A model generated the notes under the pieces. It worked only from the letters and a program-made list of their open reading frames with translations. It ran no database searches and was not told the DNA's origin. Shown piece after piece: positions 39,495-50,309 of a DNA stretch of 64,000 bases. Origin of the DNA: Fidelibacterota bacterium (GTDB taxonomy: Bacteria > Fidelibacterota > UBA2242 > JAFGTP01); contig JAFGTP010000002.1 of the NCBI GenBank assembly GCA_016934035.1, positions 35,295 through 99,294 on the forward strand, read 5' to 3'. Made by a program: the position numbers and the translations under genes. Within the stretch, counting starts at the first letter, position 1. Each line of letters begins with the position of its first letter.

Positions 39495-39911
39495 ATGAAA
39501 ATAGAAGTATTTCAGGCTAAGGATGCGACACTGATCAGTAAAGCGGATTCCAACCACTGGGTCGTGATGGACTCTTCAAACCAATTTGGCGGGAGTGAAG
39601 CGGCAACTAAACCCATGGAAATGTTGCTCATGTCTTTGGGCGGATGTACCGGTATGGATGTCATATCACTGCTCAAAAAAATGAAAGTAGACTATCATGA
39701 TTTCAGAATCGAGATTAATGGCGATAGAGGTGAAGAGTACCCCAAACCCTTTATCAGAATAGAACTGGATTTCTATTTCAAGGGAACAGACCTTGAATCC
39801 AAAAGGGATAAGATTGAAAAAGCCGTTTTTCTTTCACGAGACAAATATTGTGGCGTCTCGGCCATGCTTTCAAAAACGGCTGAGATGGTTTATCATATTC
39901 ATTTGGAATAA
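39495..39911 (+). CDS. OsmC family protein
   Basis: KPMEMLLMSLGGCTGMDVISLLKKM ... SRDKYCGVSAMLSKTAEM. Confidence 0.92.
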   Translation: MKIEVFQAKDATLISKADSNHWVVMDSSNQFGGSEAATKPMEMLLMSLGGCTGMDVISLLKKMKVDYHDFRIEINGDRGEEYPKPFIRIELDFYFKGTDLESKRDKIEKAVFLSRDKYCGVSAMLSKTAEMVYHIHLE

Positions 39912-39917
39912 TTAATC

Positions 39918-39946
39918 GAGGCCGGATCTCCTTCCGGCCTTTTTAG
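39918..39946. terminator. Intrinsic terminator
   Basis: AGGCCGGA-TCTCCT-TCCGGCCT then TTTTT. Confidence 0.85.
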
Positions 39947-41367
39947 TTTATCATCTCTCTAAACTTTTCTTTATGGTCCAATAGATAATTTTTCACAGCT
40001 GCATAATCATTAGGAATGATGCCATCAAGGATTAGTTCTTCCAGTTCTTTTTTGATGATGCCCACTTCCCGTCCCGGTTTCAGATTAAATTCCTGCATGA
40101 TTTCATCACCCCGGACCGGTGACTGAAAGGCACGCATTTTGTCCCGTTCCTCCACCTCAGTAATGTATTCTTCCACATGGTCAAAATTGGAGGTATACTC
40201 CTTGACTTTATCGGGATTTTTGGAGGTGATATCAGCACGGCATAACTTCATCAGATCGTCGAGTTCTTCACCGGCTTCCACCATCATGCGACGTACGGCT
40301 GAATCGGTGACGCCTTCATCAGCCAGGGCGATGGGCCGAAGATGGAGTTTGGTTAGTTTTTTTGCATAATCACGAACTTTGTTGGGTAATTTCATCCTGG
40401 TGCAAAGGCGATGGACCTTGTGGGTACCGACAATTTCATGGCCGTGAAAAGACCAGCCTTTCCCTTCGATAAATTGTTTTGTGTCCGGTTTGCCGATATC
40501 ATGAACCAGAGCTGCGAACCGTAATTCAAATTTATCCGAAACCCTGGCCACATTATCCAAAACTTCCAGTGTGTGCCAGAAAACATCTTTGTGGTGAAAT
40601 TTTCCCGATTGGTCGACACCTTCAAGGTCAGCAATTTCAGGTAAAATAATATCCAGCAGCCCACATTGCTTTAAGAGGGCAAATCCCTGGGAAGGCGGAA
40701 AATCGGACATCATCATTTTACGAAGTTCTTCAGTGATTCGCTCCTGAGATATGATATTCATTCGCTCTTTTACTTCAGCAATGGCTGCAAAAGTATAGGG
40801 TTCAATGCGAAAATTCAACTGTGTGGCAAAGCGGACTGCCCGTAGCATTCGCAACGGGTCTTCAGAAAAAGTCTCTATGGGATTGAGGGGTGTCCGGATT
40901 GTGAACTCATCAATATCTGCCAGTCCTTCAAATTCATCTATCAGGTCGTACATGTCCTCCCTGTTCAGCGACATGGCCATGGCATTAATGGTAAAATCAC
41001 GTCGAAGAAGGTCGTCCTTCAAGGTACTTTTCCGAATAATGGGCTTACGGGAATTTTCCTCATACACTTCTGAGCGGGCTGTAGCAAATTCCACAACATA
41101 GTGGTGAAAGGGTACCATGGCTGTTCCAAATTTCGGATAAGTTATGATATTTTCACGACCAACTGTATTGCCAAATTTTTCAGCAAAGGAGATTGCGTCG
41201 CCAATGACGCAGATATCAATATCCGTGGATTGCCGGTCCATAATTTTATCACGGACGGCGCCACCGACCAAATAAATATTTATCCGATTTTCATGGGCCA
41301 CTTTGGCAATTTTTTCTAAAATTTTGGTTATAGGGTCTTTTGCCGGAAATTTGTCTTTTAAATTCAT
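39943..41367 (-). CDS. CCA tRNA nucleotidyltransferase / poly(A) polymerase family with HD domain
   Basis: YLVGGAVRD, TDIDICVIG, RRDFTINAMAMSL, HD domain RFAALVHDIGKP. Confidence 0.93.
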   Translation of the reverse strand: MNLKDKFPAKDPITKILEKIAKVAHENRINIYLVGGAVRDKIMDRQSTDIDICVIGDAISFAEKFGNTVGRENIITYPKFGTAMVPFHHYVVEFATARSEVYEENSRKPIIRKSTLKDDLLRRDFTINAMAMSLNREDMYDLIDEFEGLADIDEFTIRTPLNPIETFSEDPLRMLRAVRFATQLNFRIEPYTFAAIAEVKERMNIISQERITEELRKMMMSDFPPSQGFALLKQCGLLDIILPEIADLEGVDQSGKFHHKDVFWHTLEVLDNVARVSDKFELRFAALVHDIGKPDTKQFIEGKGWSFHGHEIVGTHKVHRLCTRMKLPNKVRDYAKKLTKLHLRPIALADEGVTDSAVRRMMVEAGEELDDLMKLCRADITSKNPDKVKEYTSNFDHVEEYITEVEERDKMRAFQSPVRGDEIMQEFNLKPGREVGIIKKELEELILDGIIPNDYAAVKNYLLDHKEKFREMIN

Positions 41368-41379
41368 TATGCCTTTTCT

Positions 41380-42243
41380 TTATCCATTTACTTTTTCCAT
41401 TAACTCTTCTGCATGATAAGAACTTCTCACCAGCGGTGCTGACATGACAGCTCGGAAACCAATATCCATAGCCATGTCGCGATATTTTTCAAACTGTTCG
41501 GGAGTTACATATTCTGCCACCTCCAAATGCTTTTTAGTCGGCTGCAAATACTGCCCCACAGAAAGGATGTCGCAACCTGCTTTAACAGCGTCCATCAATA
41601 ATTCCCGCACTTGTTCTGCCTGTTCGCCCAGTCCAACCATGATGCCGGTTTTTGTGATCGCACCGTAATCTTTAGAACGCCGCAGCACCTCCAGCGATTG
41701 CCGGTAATTGGCTGCAGGCCGGGCGATTGGATATAATTCTTTGACCGTTTCCAGATTGTGCGCCAATACGTCGGGTTTTGCGTCCAGTACTTTTTTTAAG
41801 GCGGATTCATTGCCCTGAAAGTCCGGAATCAGCACCTCTACTTTTACATGGGGTGTTCTCTGCTTGATTGCTTCGATGGTTTGGGCCCAGAGCTCCGCGC
41901 CGCCATCATCCAGGTCATCACGGGTGACTGATGTAAGCACACAATATTTCAGGCCCAACAGTTCCACTGCTTCAGCCACTTTTTGCGGTTCATCATAATC
42001 CACGGCGCCGCTGGGATTTGTGCCGACTGCACAAAACCGGCAATTTCTTGTGCACTTTTCCCCCAGAATCATGATGGTGGCAGTCCTTTTGCGCCAGCAT
42101 TCGCCGCGGTTTGGGCATTTTGCTTCCTCACAGACGGTATGCAAATGACGCGCTTTCAATATTTTGCGGACAGTGATGTATTCTTCGTTTATTTCACTGT
42201 TTATTTTTAACCAGTCCGGTTTTTCTCTTTTTCTGATTTGCAT
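41380..42243 (-). CDS. lipA: Lipoyl synthase
   Basis: CEEAKCPNRGECW, CTRNCRFCAV motifs. Confidence 0.97.
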   Translation of the reverse strand: MQIRKREKPDWLKINSEINEEYITVRKILKARHLHTVCEEAKCPNRGECWRKRTATIMILGEKCTRNCRFCAVGTNPSGAVDYDEPQKVAEAVELLGLKYCVLTSVTRDDLDDGGAELWAQTIEAIKQRTPHVKVEVLIPDFQGNESALKKVLDAKPDVLAHNLETVKELYPIARPAANYRQSLEVLRRSKDYGAITKTGIMVGLGEQAEQVRELLMDAVKAGCDILSVGQYLQPTKKHLEVAEYVTPEQFEKYRDMAMDIGFRAVMSAPLVRSSYHAEELMEKVNG

Positions 42244-42275
42244 AGTTGTTCCTTGTTACAGAGACCTAGAGTATT

Positions 42276-42977
42276 TCAAAATTTTTCTCTGTCTCCTTCG
42301 CACCTCTGTGGATTATCTTCAATGACTTTATCAAAGCCAAAAATCTTCTGAAATTTGTCAATAATAACCTGTTTTACATTTTCAACACTGGCATCGGGAT
42401 TCAGGTCCATCATGCGGCAGACACCTTTGTCAAGAATTCCGCAGGGAATAATACCGCTATACAGTAACAGGTCGGTTTCAACATTGAGGGCAAACCCATG
42501 ATAGGTAGACCACCTGGATACGCGAATGCCAATGGCTGCAATTTTGTTGGTTCCCACCCAGACGCCGGTCAATCCCTCAAGGCGCCGGGATTTTATACCA
42601 AAATGAGTACAGGTGTCAATCATTGCCTGCTCGATATTTTCTACATACTTTTTTACACCCATATTGTGATCTTTGAGATTGAAAATCGGATACCCGACAA
42701 TCTGTCCCGGACCATGATAGGTAATATCGCCACCCCGGTCAACTTTCACTACTTCCACACCTCGGTTTTGCAGAAACGTCGGTGTGGCAATGAGATTGCT
42801 CTCTTCGGCATTTTTTCCAAAGGTATAAACATGCGGATGCTCGACCAAAATTAACGTGTCCGGTATTTCACCCCTGACCCGTCTGCGATGCAATTCCTTT
42901 TGAAAATCCCAGGTCTCCCGATAGGGATTTAGTCCTAAATCCATAACTTGTAATTTCATATCCAACTCATTTGCCAC
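42276..42977 (-). CDS. lipB: Octanoyltransferase LipB
   Basis: RGGDITYHGPGQIVGYPIFNL, GVWVGTNKIAAIGIRVSRW. Confidence 0.96.
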   Translation of the reverse strand: MANELDMKLQVMDLGLNPYRETWDFQKELHRRRVRGEIPDTLILVEHPHVYTFGKNAEESNLIATPTFLQNRGVEVVKVDRGGDITYHGPGQIVGYPIFNLKDHNMGVKKYVENIEQAMIDTCTHFGIKSRRLEGLTGVWVGTNKIAAIGIRVSRWSTYHGFALNVETDLLLYSGIIPCGILDKGVCRMMDLNPDASVENVKQVIIDKFQKIFGFDKVIEDNPQRCEGDREKF

Positions 42978-43039
42978 TGAAACACAGAGAAATTTTTATT
43001 TTGTCGCTGTCTTTGTGATTTTGCGGCACTTTTTTATAT

Positions 43040-44434
43040 TTACACATGAATCGCTTCGCCGTAGGCATCATGGATAGCTTCCATGACCGCTTCGGACAAA
43101 GTCGGATGTGCGTGTATCACATTTTTCAATTGGTCAAAGGTCATTTTCCTGTCCACAGCTGTCACCAATTCCGCTAATAATTCCGTAGCTTCGGCACCAA
43201 CAATATGTCCTCCGAGCAAAACGCCGGTTTTGCCATCGAAAATCACTTTGACCATGCCTTCGATTTCATCGATAGCAATGGCTTTGCCGATGGCGCGAAA
43301 ATGGCATTTGCCGATTTTTAATTCATGCCCCTCTTCAGTGGCTTGCGTTTCGGTCATGCCAACACTGGCAACCTGCGGATGACAGTAAGTACAACCAGGA
43401 ATAGCTTTATAGTTTACTGCTGTGGCATCATGCCCGCAAATGGTTTCGATGGCATGGATGCCTTCGGCAGAAGCCACATGGGCCAGGCAAGGCCCGCCGA
43501 TGACATCACCAATGGCGAATATGCCGGGTACACGGGTCTGAAAATGTTCATTCACCTTGATCCAGCCTTTTTTTGTCTCAACGCCGATGTTTTCCAGGCC
43601 GATATTTTCCGTGTTGGGTTGCACACCGATGGCCATTAACACCACATCGGATTCCAAGGTCTGTTCCTTCCCTTTTTTCTCAATGGTGGTGACCATTTTT
43701 TCACCGGTTGTATCAACGGCTTTTACGAGTGAACCATCATTTATTTTGATTTTTTGTTTTTTCAGTCCGCGAGCGGTTTCTTTGGCAATCTCGGCGTCTT
43801 CATTGGGCAAAATTTGTGGCATGGCTTCCACAAGGGTCACATCTGAGCCAAAAGAGTTGTATATGTAGGCGAATTCCACTCCGATTGCGCCGGCGCCGAT
43901 TACGGTGATGGATTCCGGAATTTTATCCAGCACCAATGCTTCTCTGGAAGATATGACTTTTTCGCCATCGATGGTGATACCGGGAAGAGTGCGGGGTCTT
44001 GCACCGGTTGCAATGATGACAGCATCAGCTTCAAAAGTACTGACATTATCTTCAGCATCCGTGACTTCCAATTGTTTTTCGCTGTTGAATTTGCCGAAAC
44101 CTCTGATCAGGGTGACATTGTTCTTTTTGAACAGAAAATCAATTCCTTTGGATAATCTCTCGGCGGTGTTGCGGCTGCGCTGGACAATTTCAGTGTAATT
44201 GAAACTGAATTCTCCCATCTGAAAACCCATGCTGCCGGCTTTTTGCAGGTCATTCCACATATCGGCATTTTTGATCAAGGCTTTGGTGGGAATACAACCC
44301 CAGTTGAGGCAGACGCCACCGAGTTCTGCTTTTTCGATGCAGGCGACCTTTTTCCCAAGTTGTGCTGCCCGAATAGCAGCCACATAACCTCCTGGCCCGC
44401 TGCCTAATACGATTACATCAAATCTCTCGCTCAT
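43040..44434 (-). CDS. lpdA: Dihydrolipoyl dehydrogenase
   Basis: GGVCLNWGCIPTKAL redox motif, GXGXXG motifs, HAHPTLSEA. Confidence 0.97.
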   Translation of the reverse strand: MSERFDVIVLGSGPGGYVAAIRAAQLGKKVACIEKAELGGVCLNWGCIPTKALIKNADMWNDLQKAGSMGFQMGEFSFNYTEIVQRSRNTAERLSKGIDFLFKKNNVTLIRGFGKFNSEKQLEVTDAEDNVSTFEADAVIIATGARPRTLPGITIDGEKVISSREALVLDKIPESITVIGAGAIGVEFAYIYNSFGSDVTLVEAMPQILPNEDAEIAKETARGLKKQKIKINDGSLVKAVDTTGEKMVTTIEKKGKEQTLESDVVLMAIGVQPNTENIGLENIGVETKKGWIKVNEHFQTRVPGIFAIGDVIGGPCLAHVASAEGIHAIETICGHDATAVNYKAIPGCTYCHPQVASVGMTETQATEEGHELKIGKCHFRAIGKAIAIDEIEGMVKVIFDGKTGVLLGGHIVGAEATELLAELVTAVDRKMTFDQLKNVIHAHPTLSEAVMEAIHDAYGEAIHV

Positions 44435-44468
44435 TTTTCCTCCAAAATAGTTTCACCTCATCATCTAT

Positions 44469-45311
44469 CTATAATCTGCTTTGTTTTAAGATTTTCAATT
44501 CCTCTTCCCATTTTTCATCTCCATCAGGCGTTTCCAGAATCATGGGAAGGTTTTCAAATCTTTCGTCGCTGACAATCCATTGGAAGGGTTCCAGTCCAAT
44601 GTAACCTTCACCGAGATTGTGATGCCGGTCTTTATTACGGCCTGCATCAAATTTTGCGTCATTGAAATGAAATACTTTCAGCAAATCCAGGCCTAGGATT
44701 TCATCGAATTTCCGCCATGTTTCTTCATAGGCTTCTCTTGTACGAATATCATATCCGGCCTGAAATCCATGACAAGTATCGAAGCAAACCCCAAATTTTT
44801 CTGAATTTCCGGAATAGTCGATGATGCGGCGCAGATGTTCAAAATCATAGCCGACATTGGTTCCCTGTCCGGCGGTGTTTTCCAGTAAAAGGATTGTATG
44901 GATATGACCCAAATTTTCCAAAACCCGATCAATATTTTTCGCGATCTGTCTTAGGCAAAAATCCTCGCCTTTTCCCAGATGGGAACCGGGATGGAATACA
45001 AGGTAAGGAATTTTCAATCGTTCACAACGAATTAGTTCATCTTCAAACTGCTTCAGGGATTTTTCCAGTTTATCTTCTTCAAATCCTCCCAAATTAGTCA
45101 GATAACTATTGTGTGCCACTACCCTTTGAATACCGCATTTTTCCAGATTTTTCAGGTATAAGGTTGCCTGTTCATCGGTAATTGGCTTTGGCGTCCATTG
45201 GCGCTGATTGGCAGTAAACACCTGCATCACTTCACAGCCGAAATCCACGGCGCGCTGAGGGGCCTTTTCTATTCCGCCGGATACTGACACATGACAACCA
45301 ACTAAACCCAT
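44469..45311 (-). CDS. nfo: Deoxyribonuclease IV (endonuclease IV)
   Basis: GCHVSVSGGIEKA, VFHPGSHLG, LENTAGQGTNVG, CFDTCHGFQAGYD, HFNDAK. Confidence 0.95.
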   Translation of the reverse strand: MGLVGCHVSVSGGIEKAPQRAVDFGCEVMQVFTANQRQWTPKPITDEQATLYLKNLEKCGIQRVVAHNSYLTNLGGFEEDKLEKSLKQFEDELIRCERLKIPYLVFHPGSHLGKGEDFCLRQIAKNIDRVLENLGHIHTILLLENTAGQGTNVGYDFEHLRRIIDYSGNSEKFGVCFDTCHGFQAGYDIRTREAYEETWRKFDEILGLDLLKVFHFNDAKFDAGRNKDRHHNLGEGYIGLEPFQWIVSDERFENLPMILETPDGDEKWEEELKILKQSRL

Positions 45312-45387
45312 TTATAAAATCTCCAAAATACAATTTTCAAATTTCAAAAAATACAACTTTAGGTCACTTTGAGTACTTGTATCTTAT

Positions 45388-45428
45388 AACTCTCAACTGT
45401 CCAATTCGACAGGCTCAGTGTGAGAGTT
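45388..45428. repeat. REP-like imperfect hairpin
   Basis: AACTCTCA ... TGAGAGTT outer arms with internal CTGTC/GACAG; contains TTCGACAGGCTCAG. Confidence 0.5.
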
Positions 45429-45441
45429 GGCACTCCAAACT

Positions 45442-46092
45442 CTACATTCTTGACTTCTTGTAGAATCGACATTCTTCCTGTAAAAAGCACTTCTCACATT
45501 CCGGTTTCCGCGCTTTGCAGATTGCCCGGCCATGATCGATGATCATATGGCCAAACAAGGTCCATTTTTCCGGTGGGAGCAATTTCATCAGATCCTGTTC
45601 GATTTTGTCCGGATTTTCATTTCTGGTCATACCCAAACGATTGGCGATGCGTTTCACATGAGTATCCACAACAATTCCGGGAATACCAAAGGCATCCCCT
45701 AAAACCACATTGGCGGTTTTTCGGCCAACACCATCCAATTTTACTAAATCATCAAGATTATCAGGCACTTCACCCTGATATTTATCCTGTAGTGATTTCA
45801 TGCTTTTTTTGATGGCTTTGGCTTTGTTGTTATAAAATCCGGTTGGACGAATAATGGCTTTGATCTCTTCCAAATCCGCATCAGCCAGTGCTTTCACCGA
45901 TGGAAAGGTCTCAAACAATATCGGTGTGACTTTGTTGACCTGTTTATCTGTACATTGGGCGGACAACATGGTGGCAACCAGCAATTGCGCCGGATCCTGG
46001 AATTCCAGTGAACATTTGGAATCCGGGTAATTTTTTTTCAGTTTTTCGATGATTTTCTGTACAATTTCTTTTTTCATTCCAGCCCTTTCCAA
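45442..46092 (-). CDS. nth: Endonuclease III
   Basis: LDGVGRKTANVVLGDAFG...VDTHVKRIANRLG; C-terminal CX6CX2CX5C cluster (CKARKPECEKCFLQEEC). Confidence 0.96.
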   Translation of the reverse strand: MERAGMKKEIVQKIIEKLKKNYPDSKCSLEFQDPAQLLVATMLSAQCTDKQVNKVTPILFETFPSVKALADADLEEIKAIIRPTGFYNNKAKAIKKSMKSLQDKYQGEVPDNLDDLVKLDGVGRKTANVVLGDAFGIPGIVVDTHVKRIANRLGMTRNENPDKIEQDLMKLLPPEKWTLFGHMIIDHGRAICKARKPECEKCFLQEECRFYKKSRM

Positions 46093-46171
46093 TGGGACTG
46101 AAAATTTAATAAAAATTAATGGATATTTGAACTTTAATTTTTAAAGTCGAAAACCGAGGTCCCGATAGGGT

Positions 46172-46507
46172 TTATGAGTTGTATTTCATGAAACTAAGGG
46201 GTAAAACCAAAATGGCGCCGAAAATCACCGGAATTGCAGACCAAAGTCCCATTTGCCAGAAAGTGACACCGGCGATGACTGCCAACACTGAGGACCGGAC
46301 GATTGCTCCTATTCTGGGACCGCCTTTTGTTTTGCAACTATAGGCTGAAAAAACAATCAATCCGGCTGCAACTAAACAAATTATAAAATCGACCCAAGGG
46401 GGACATCCCTGGATAGCATCAATGAAACCATGCAAAATTATATAAGTCAGCCAAAGAAAAAATCCTGTTAAGAAAGTTCCTGCCGGAATTTTAAAATTTT
46501 CGTCCAT
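46172..46507 (-). CDS. Hypothetical small membrane protein
   Basis: 111 aa, four hydrophobic segments. Confidence 0.6.
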   Translation of the reverse strand: MDENFKIPAGTFLTGFFLWLTYIILHGFIDAIQGCPPWVDFIICLVAAGLIVFSAYSCKTKGGPRIGAIVRSSVLAVIAGVTFWQMGLWSAIPVIFGAILVLPLSFMKYNS

Positions 46508-46567
46508 TAATAAAATCTCCCTGTTAAATTCTCATCTTAAAATTATCTTTAAAGTTTCAAAAGTTTA

Positions 46568-47440
46568 TTAAAAAATTACCAATATTTCATTGTTTTTCAG
46601 TTCGTTGATTTGATTTTTGGGAATAGGGTTACCCAGCAAATTCACATACTCCAGGTTATCCAATTCCATCAAAGGAGAAATATCATCTATCTGATTAAAT
46701 GATAAGTCCAAGATCCGCAGATTTACAAGATTTTCCAGTGCGTCAATAAAGCCGATCTGATTGTTGGCAATGTACAATTCTTCTATATTTTCCAGGTTTT
46801 CCAAATTCGTAATATCCGTAATTTGATTGTCATTCAAATGGAATTTGATAACATGTTTACAATATTCCACTCCGGAAAGGTCTTCAATTCCGGAATTTGA
46901 CATTTCAATTTCCTCATATTCTTCCAGGTAATGAGGTGGGAAATTAATATTTCGATTACCATAAATTTTCTTTTTAACAGCATTGTAAAAATCAAAAGTG
47001 TCAGGCTCATTATAGTCAAAACCCAGGTCTTTATCATCTTCAAAATCCTTAAAATGGTCTTCCTCCTGCTCCCAGACATAGTCTTCCTCTAGTTCGATAT
47101 CCTCTGCCTGGGTAAAGCCTGCAATCAGATCATCGAGGTCCTCCAGTTCCAATATATGGAGATAAGCTTTGAGACCTGTATCTTTTCCGCTTTCCAACAA
47201 AAAATTAATTTTTTCTATTATCCTTTTGGATTTATCCGGATGGTAGAGCATGATCAGTTGTGAAAAAATACTATTGATACTGCCATCTTTAATGACGGTA
47301 AAATCTGATACAATTTGAGCAATTTTTTGCAGGGCATTAATATTTTTTCTTTTGTAGAGATGAATCAGTTTTGATGTGATTTCAGTCAGGTTTTTTTCTG
47401 AATAAGCATTGAGTAATTTTTGGTATTTTTCTCGCATCAT
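46568..47440 (-). CDS. Leucine-rich-repeat protein with acidic N-terminal region
   Basis: C-terminal LRRs (NDNQITDITNLENLENIEELYIANNQIGFIDALENLVNLRILDLSFNQIDDISPLMELDNLEYVNLLGNPI). Confidence 0.8.
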   Translation of the reverse strand: MMREKYQKLLNAYSEKNLTEITSKLIHLYKRKNINALQKIAQIVSDFTVIKDGSINSIFSQLIMLYHPDKSKRIIEKINFLLESGKDTGLKAYLHILELEDLDDLIAGFTQAEDIELEEDYVWEQEEDHFKDFEDDKDLGFDYNEPDTFDFYNAVKKKIYGNRNINFPPHYLEEYEEIEMSNSGIEDLSGVEYCKHVIKFHLNDNQITDITNLENLENIEELYIANNQIGFIDALENLVNLRILDLSFNQIDDISPLMELDNLEYVNLLGNPIPKNQINELKNNEILVIF

Positions 47441-47646
47441 TTCACCATTAATTCATTGTATTTATTTAGATTTTTCCGAAATATAATTCCATAAATTCAT
47501 CAAAAAAATATTGAAGCGCATTTTATTTAAGGCTAAATTGATACCGATGATTTTCAAAGGCCCTCTCTTCCCGTACGATCAGTTGCTGATCATGAATGGT
47601 TCAATCTTTAGTGTTCAAAAAAAAATCCAAAACATTTGATATAAAA

Positions 47647-47680
47647 ACTGGTTTCTGAAATTTTTTTCAGAAACCAGTGA
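47647..47680 (-). terminator. Intrinsic terminator after ABC permease
   Basis: 14-bp perfect stem ACTGGTTTCTGAAA / TTTCAGAAACCAGT with T-run on minus strand. Confidence 0.85.
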
Positions 47681-47701
47681 AATTGTATCATAAATTGGAT
47701 T

Positions 47702-48928
47702 TTATTCGTATCGCAGGGCCTCGATGGGATCCAGTTTGGCGGCTTTCATGGCCGGATAAACTCCAAAAACCAGGCCTACCGCGACGGAAAAGCCCAATCC
47801 TAAGAATATGGACCAGACTGGAATTGTCGGTGCAAGTTTCAAGGCAACAGCGATCAGTAATCCGATCAACACACCCAGAATAACGCCAATGGCGCCTCCA
47901 AAAAGACAGATGCCCACTGCTTCAATTAAAAATTGCTGAAGAATATGAAATTTTTTAGCACCAACTGCCTTGCGAATGCCGATCTCGCGGGTCCTTTCGG
48001 TCACAGCTACCAGCATGATATTCATAATGCCGATGCCACCAACCAGAAGGGAAATTCCGCAGATGATCACAGCCGCAATAAAAACAAATCCCGTCAGGTT
48101 TTTTAAGGTATCCATAATGGAATCCTGGGTGATCAGTTCAAAATCGGTTTCATCCCCCGGCGCGACTTTGCGAATCGACCGCAGTTTTGCTTCCACTTCA
48201 TCCATGGCCTGAATAATCACTTTTTCATTTTTGGCCCTGATGCCGATGGAAACAGAACGAAAATGGCCGTACATCTTGACAAAGGTCGTGTAAGGAATGA
48301 CAACGCGATTGTCCTGGCTTTCACCAAATACTTCTCCTTTTTCTTCCAAAATTCCGATGACCTGAAAGCGTTTGTTGCCGATTTTGACAAATTCACCGAT
48401 GGGGTAGGTAAAGGGAAATAGCTTTTCCTGTATGTCTTTTCCAAGCACAACAACCTGGCGGCTATGGTGCAGATCATTTTCTGTTATAAACCGGCCCTCA
48501 TCGACAAACCTGGAGTTGACAATGGCCCAGTTTTCATCACCGCCCAGTATTCCGACATTGGGCGTAGTCGATTCGTCCTGGTATTTGATGGGTATTCCCC
48601 AATTCCATACTTCGGGAGAAACTTTTTCGACATACCGGGTAGCTACGGTTTCAAGTCTTTCAAATTCATCAAAGGTGATGTCTCTGCGGTTTCGGTATTT
48701 TTTATCCAGTCGTCCCATTTGCACAGCCGGATTTTTTTGCACCCAGAAAACATTGCCACTGATTTCTGAGAGGGCTTTTTTCATATAAACATCCAGGGCG
48801 GTAATGATGGACATCATGCCAATGACCGCCATGACGCCAATTATGATACCGAGAGCCGTCAAAAAGGACCGCAGTTTATTTGCTTTTACTGTCTGCCAAG
48901 CTAATTTAAAGCCTTCATCAAAATTCAT
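47702..48928 (-). CDS. MacB-like ABC transporter permease
   Basis: FtsX-like permease: [31 protein letters not shown]-terminal YPAMKAAKLDPIEALRYE. Confidence 0.93.
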   Translation of the reverse strand: MNFDEGFKLAWQTVKANKLRSFLTALGIIIGVMAVIGMMSIITALDVYMKKALSEISGNVFWVQKNPAVQMGRLDKKYRNRRDITFDEFERLETVATRYVEKVSPEVWNWGIPIKYQDESTTPNVGILGGDENWAIVNSRFVDEGRFITENDLHHSRQVVVLGKDIQEKLFPFTYPIGEFVKIGNKRFQVIGILEEKGEVFGESQDNRVVIPYTTFVKMYGHFRSVSIGIRAKNEKVIIQAMDEVEAKLRSIRKVAPGDETDFELITQDSIMDTLKNLTGFVFIAAVIICGISLLVGGIGIMNIMLVAVTERTREIGIRKAVGAKKFHILQQFLIEAVGICLFGGAIGVILGVLIGLLIAVALKLAPTIPVWSIFLGLGFSVAVGLVFGVYPAMKAAKLDPIEALRYE

Positions 48929-49079
48929 ATTTTACTCTTTATTTTCACAGGGTAAACTTAATAACTCTCTTTCAGCCTGAAGGCTGTAAAAATCACCGGG
49001 AAAACACTCAATATATTTTGATATTCAAAAGTGTTTTTGACCAAATTTGTGTTTCGTTTTTCAAAATTGCATACCATCA

Positions 49080-50309
49080 TTATTCATAATGTAAACAGTC
49101 AATCGGATTCAGTTTTGCTGCCTGTCTTGCCGGATAAATTCCAAAAAATAATCCGACAAAGGAAGAAAACCCTAAGCCCATAAAAATAGACCACACCGGT
49201 ACTGTCGCCGGGAAAGGTGTCGCCTTGTCAATGGCAAAAGCCATCAGGAAACTCAGGCCAATGGCAATAATACCGCCGACACTGCATATAACTACAGATT
49301 CCACAATAAATTGAAGTGAAATGAGGGCTCTTGTTGCACCGAGAGCTTTGCGTATGCCGATTTCCCTTCTGCGTTCGGTGACGGAAACCAGCATAATATT
49401 CATGATTCCGATACCGCCCACCAGCAGAGAAAGGGCACCAATTCCGATGGCCGCCGTGTAGAGGCCTCCGGTCAATTTTTTATAGGCATCCACAATGACC
49501 GACTGCTGATTGATAGAAAAATCGTCCTTTTCGATGGGCCTCAGTCCCCTGGAAACCCGCATCAGAAACCCGATTTCTTCTTTGGCTTTTTCCAAATCCA
49601 TCGGGTCCTTCACTTTTATGATAATTGTCAGGGAGCGGTGGTAGCCGAAATTTTTAAACAGAGCGCCGATGGGAATATAGACAATATTGTCCTGGCTTTG
49701 TCCAAAAATTTTACCGCGCTTTTTTAATACGCCGATGACATTAAAATGGCTTTCACCGACCCGTATTTTTTTGCCCAGAGGGTCCTCATTTGGAAAGAGG
49801 TGTTCTTTGAGGTCCCAGCCAATGACCACGCTGTTTTTTCTGTGACTGATTTCATTGCCCGTAAAAAAGCGGCCCAGTTCAATATCCAGCGCTTCAACTT
49901 CGGGAGTTTCTTCCGTGGCACTGGATACTCTGATATCTTCCAGCTCGTTATCTTTATATTTAACATTTCTGCCAGTGCCGGTTGAGGGCATAATATAGGA
50001 AGGTGTTTGGACATGCTCTTTCAGAAAATCCACACTGGCCATTTTAATATTCGGTCGATTGCGGTACTCAAACCAGTCATCATGGGCCATCCAGGGGTAT
50101 TTTTGAATATAGAGGGTGCTGCTGCCAATATCTGAAATTTGATTGGCAAAGCCTTCATTCAGGCCGGCGACAATAGAGGCTACGGAAACAACCGTTAAGA
50201 CGCCGATGATAATGCCGCCGGTCGTCAAAATGGAACGCATTCTGTTCTCATTCAGGGCCCGGAAGGCAATAATGAAATTTTCAGTGATTTTTACAAAAAA
50301 GCCTTTCAC
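49080..50309 (-). CDS. MacB-like ABC transporter permease
   Basis: [48 protein letters not shown]. Confidence 0.93.
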   Translation of the reverse strand: MKGFFVKITENFIIAFRALNENRMRSILTTGGIIIGVLTVVSVASIVAGLNEGFANQISDIGSSTLYIQKYPWMAHDDWFEYRNRPNIKMASVDFLKEHVQTPSYIMPSTGTGRNVKYKDNELEDIRVSSATEETPEVEALDIELGRFFTGNEISHRKNSVVIGWDLKEHLFPNEDPLGKKIRVGESHFNVIGVLKKRGKIFGQSQDNIVYIPIGALFKNFGYHRSLTIIIKVKDPMDLEKAKEEIGFLMRVSRGLRPIEKDDFSINQQSVIVDAYKKLTGGLYTAAIGIGALSLLVGGIGIMNIMLVSVTERRREIGIRKALGATRALISLQFIVESVVICSVGGIIAIGLSFLMAFAIDKATPFPATVPVWSIFMGLGFSSFVGLFFGIYPARQAAKLNPIDCLHYE

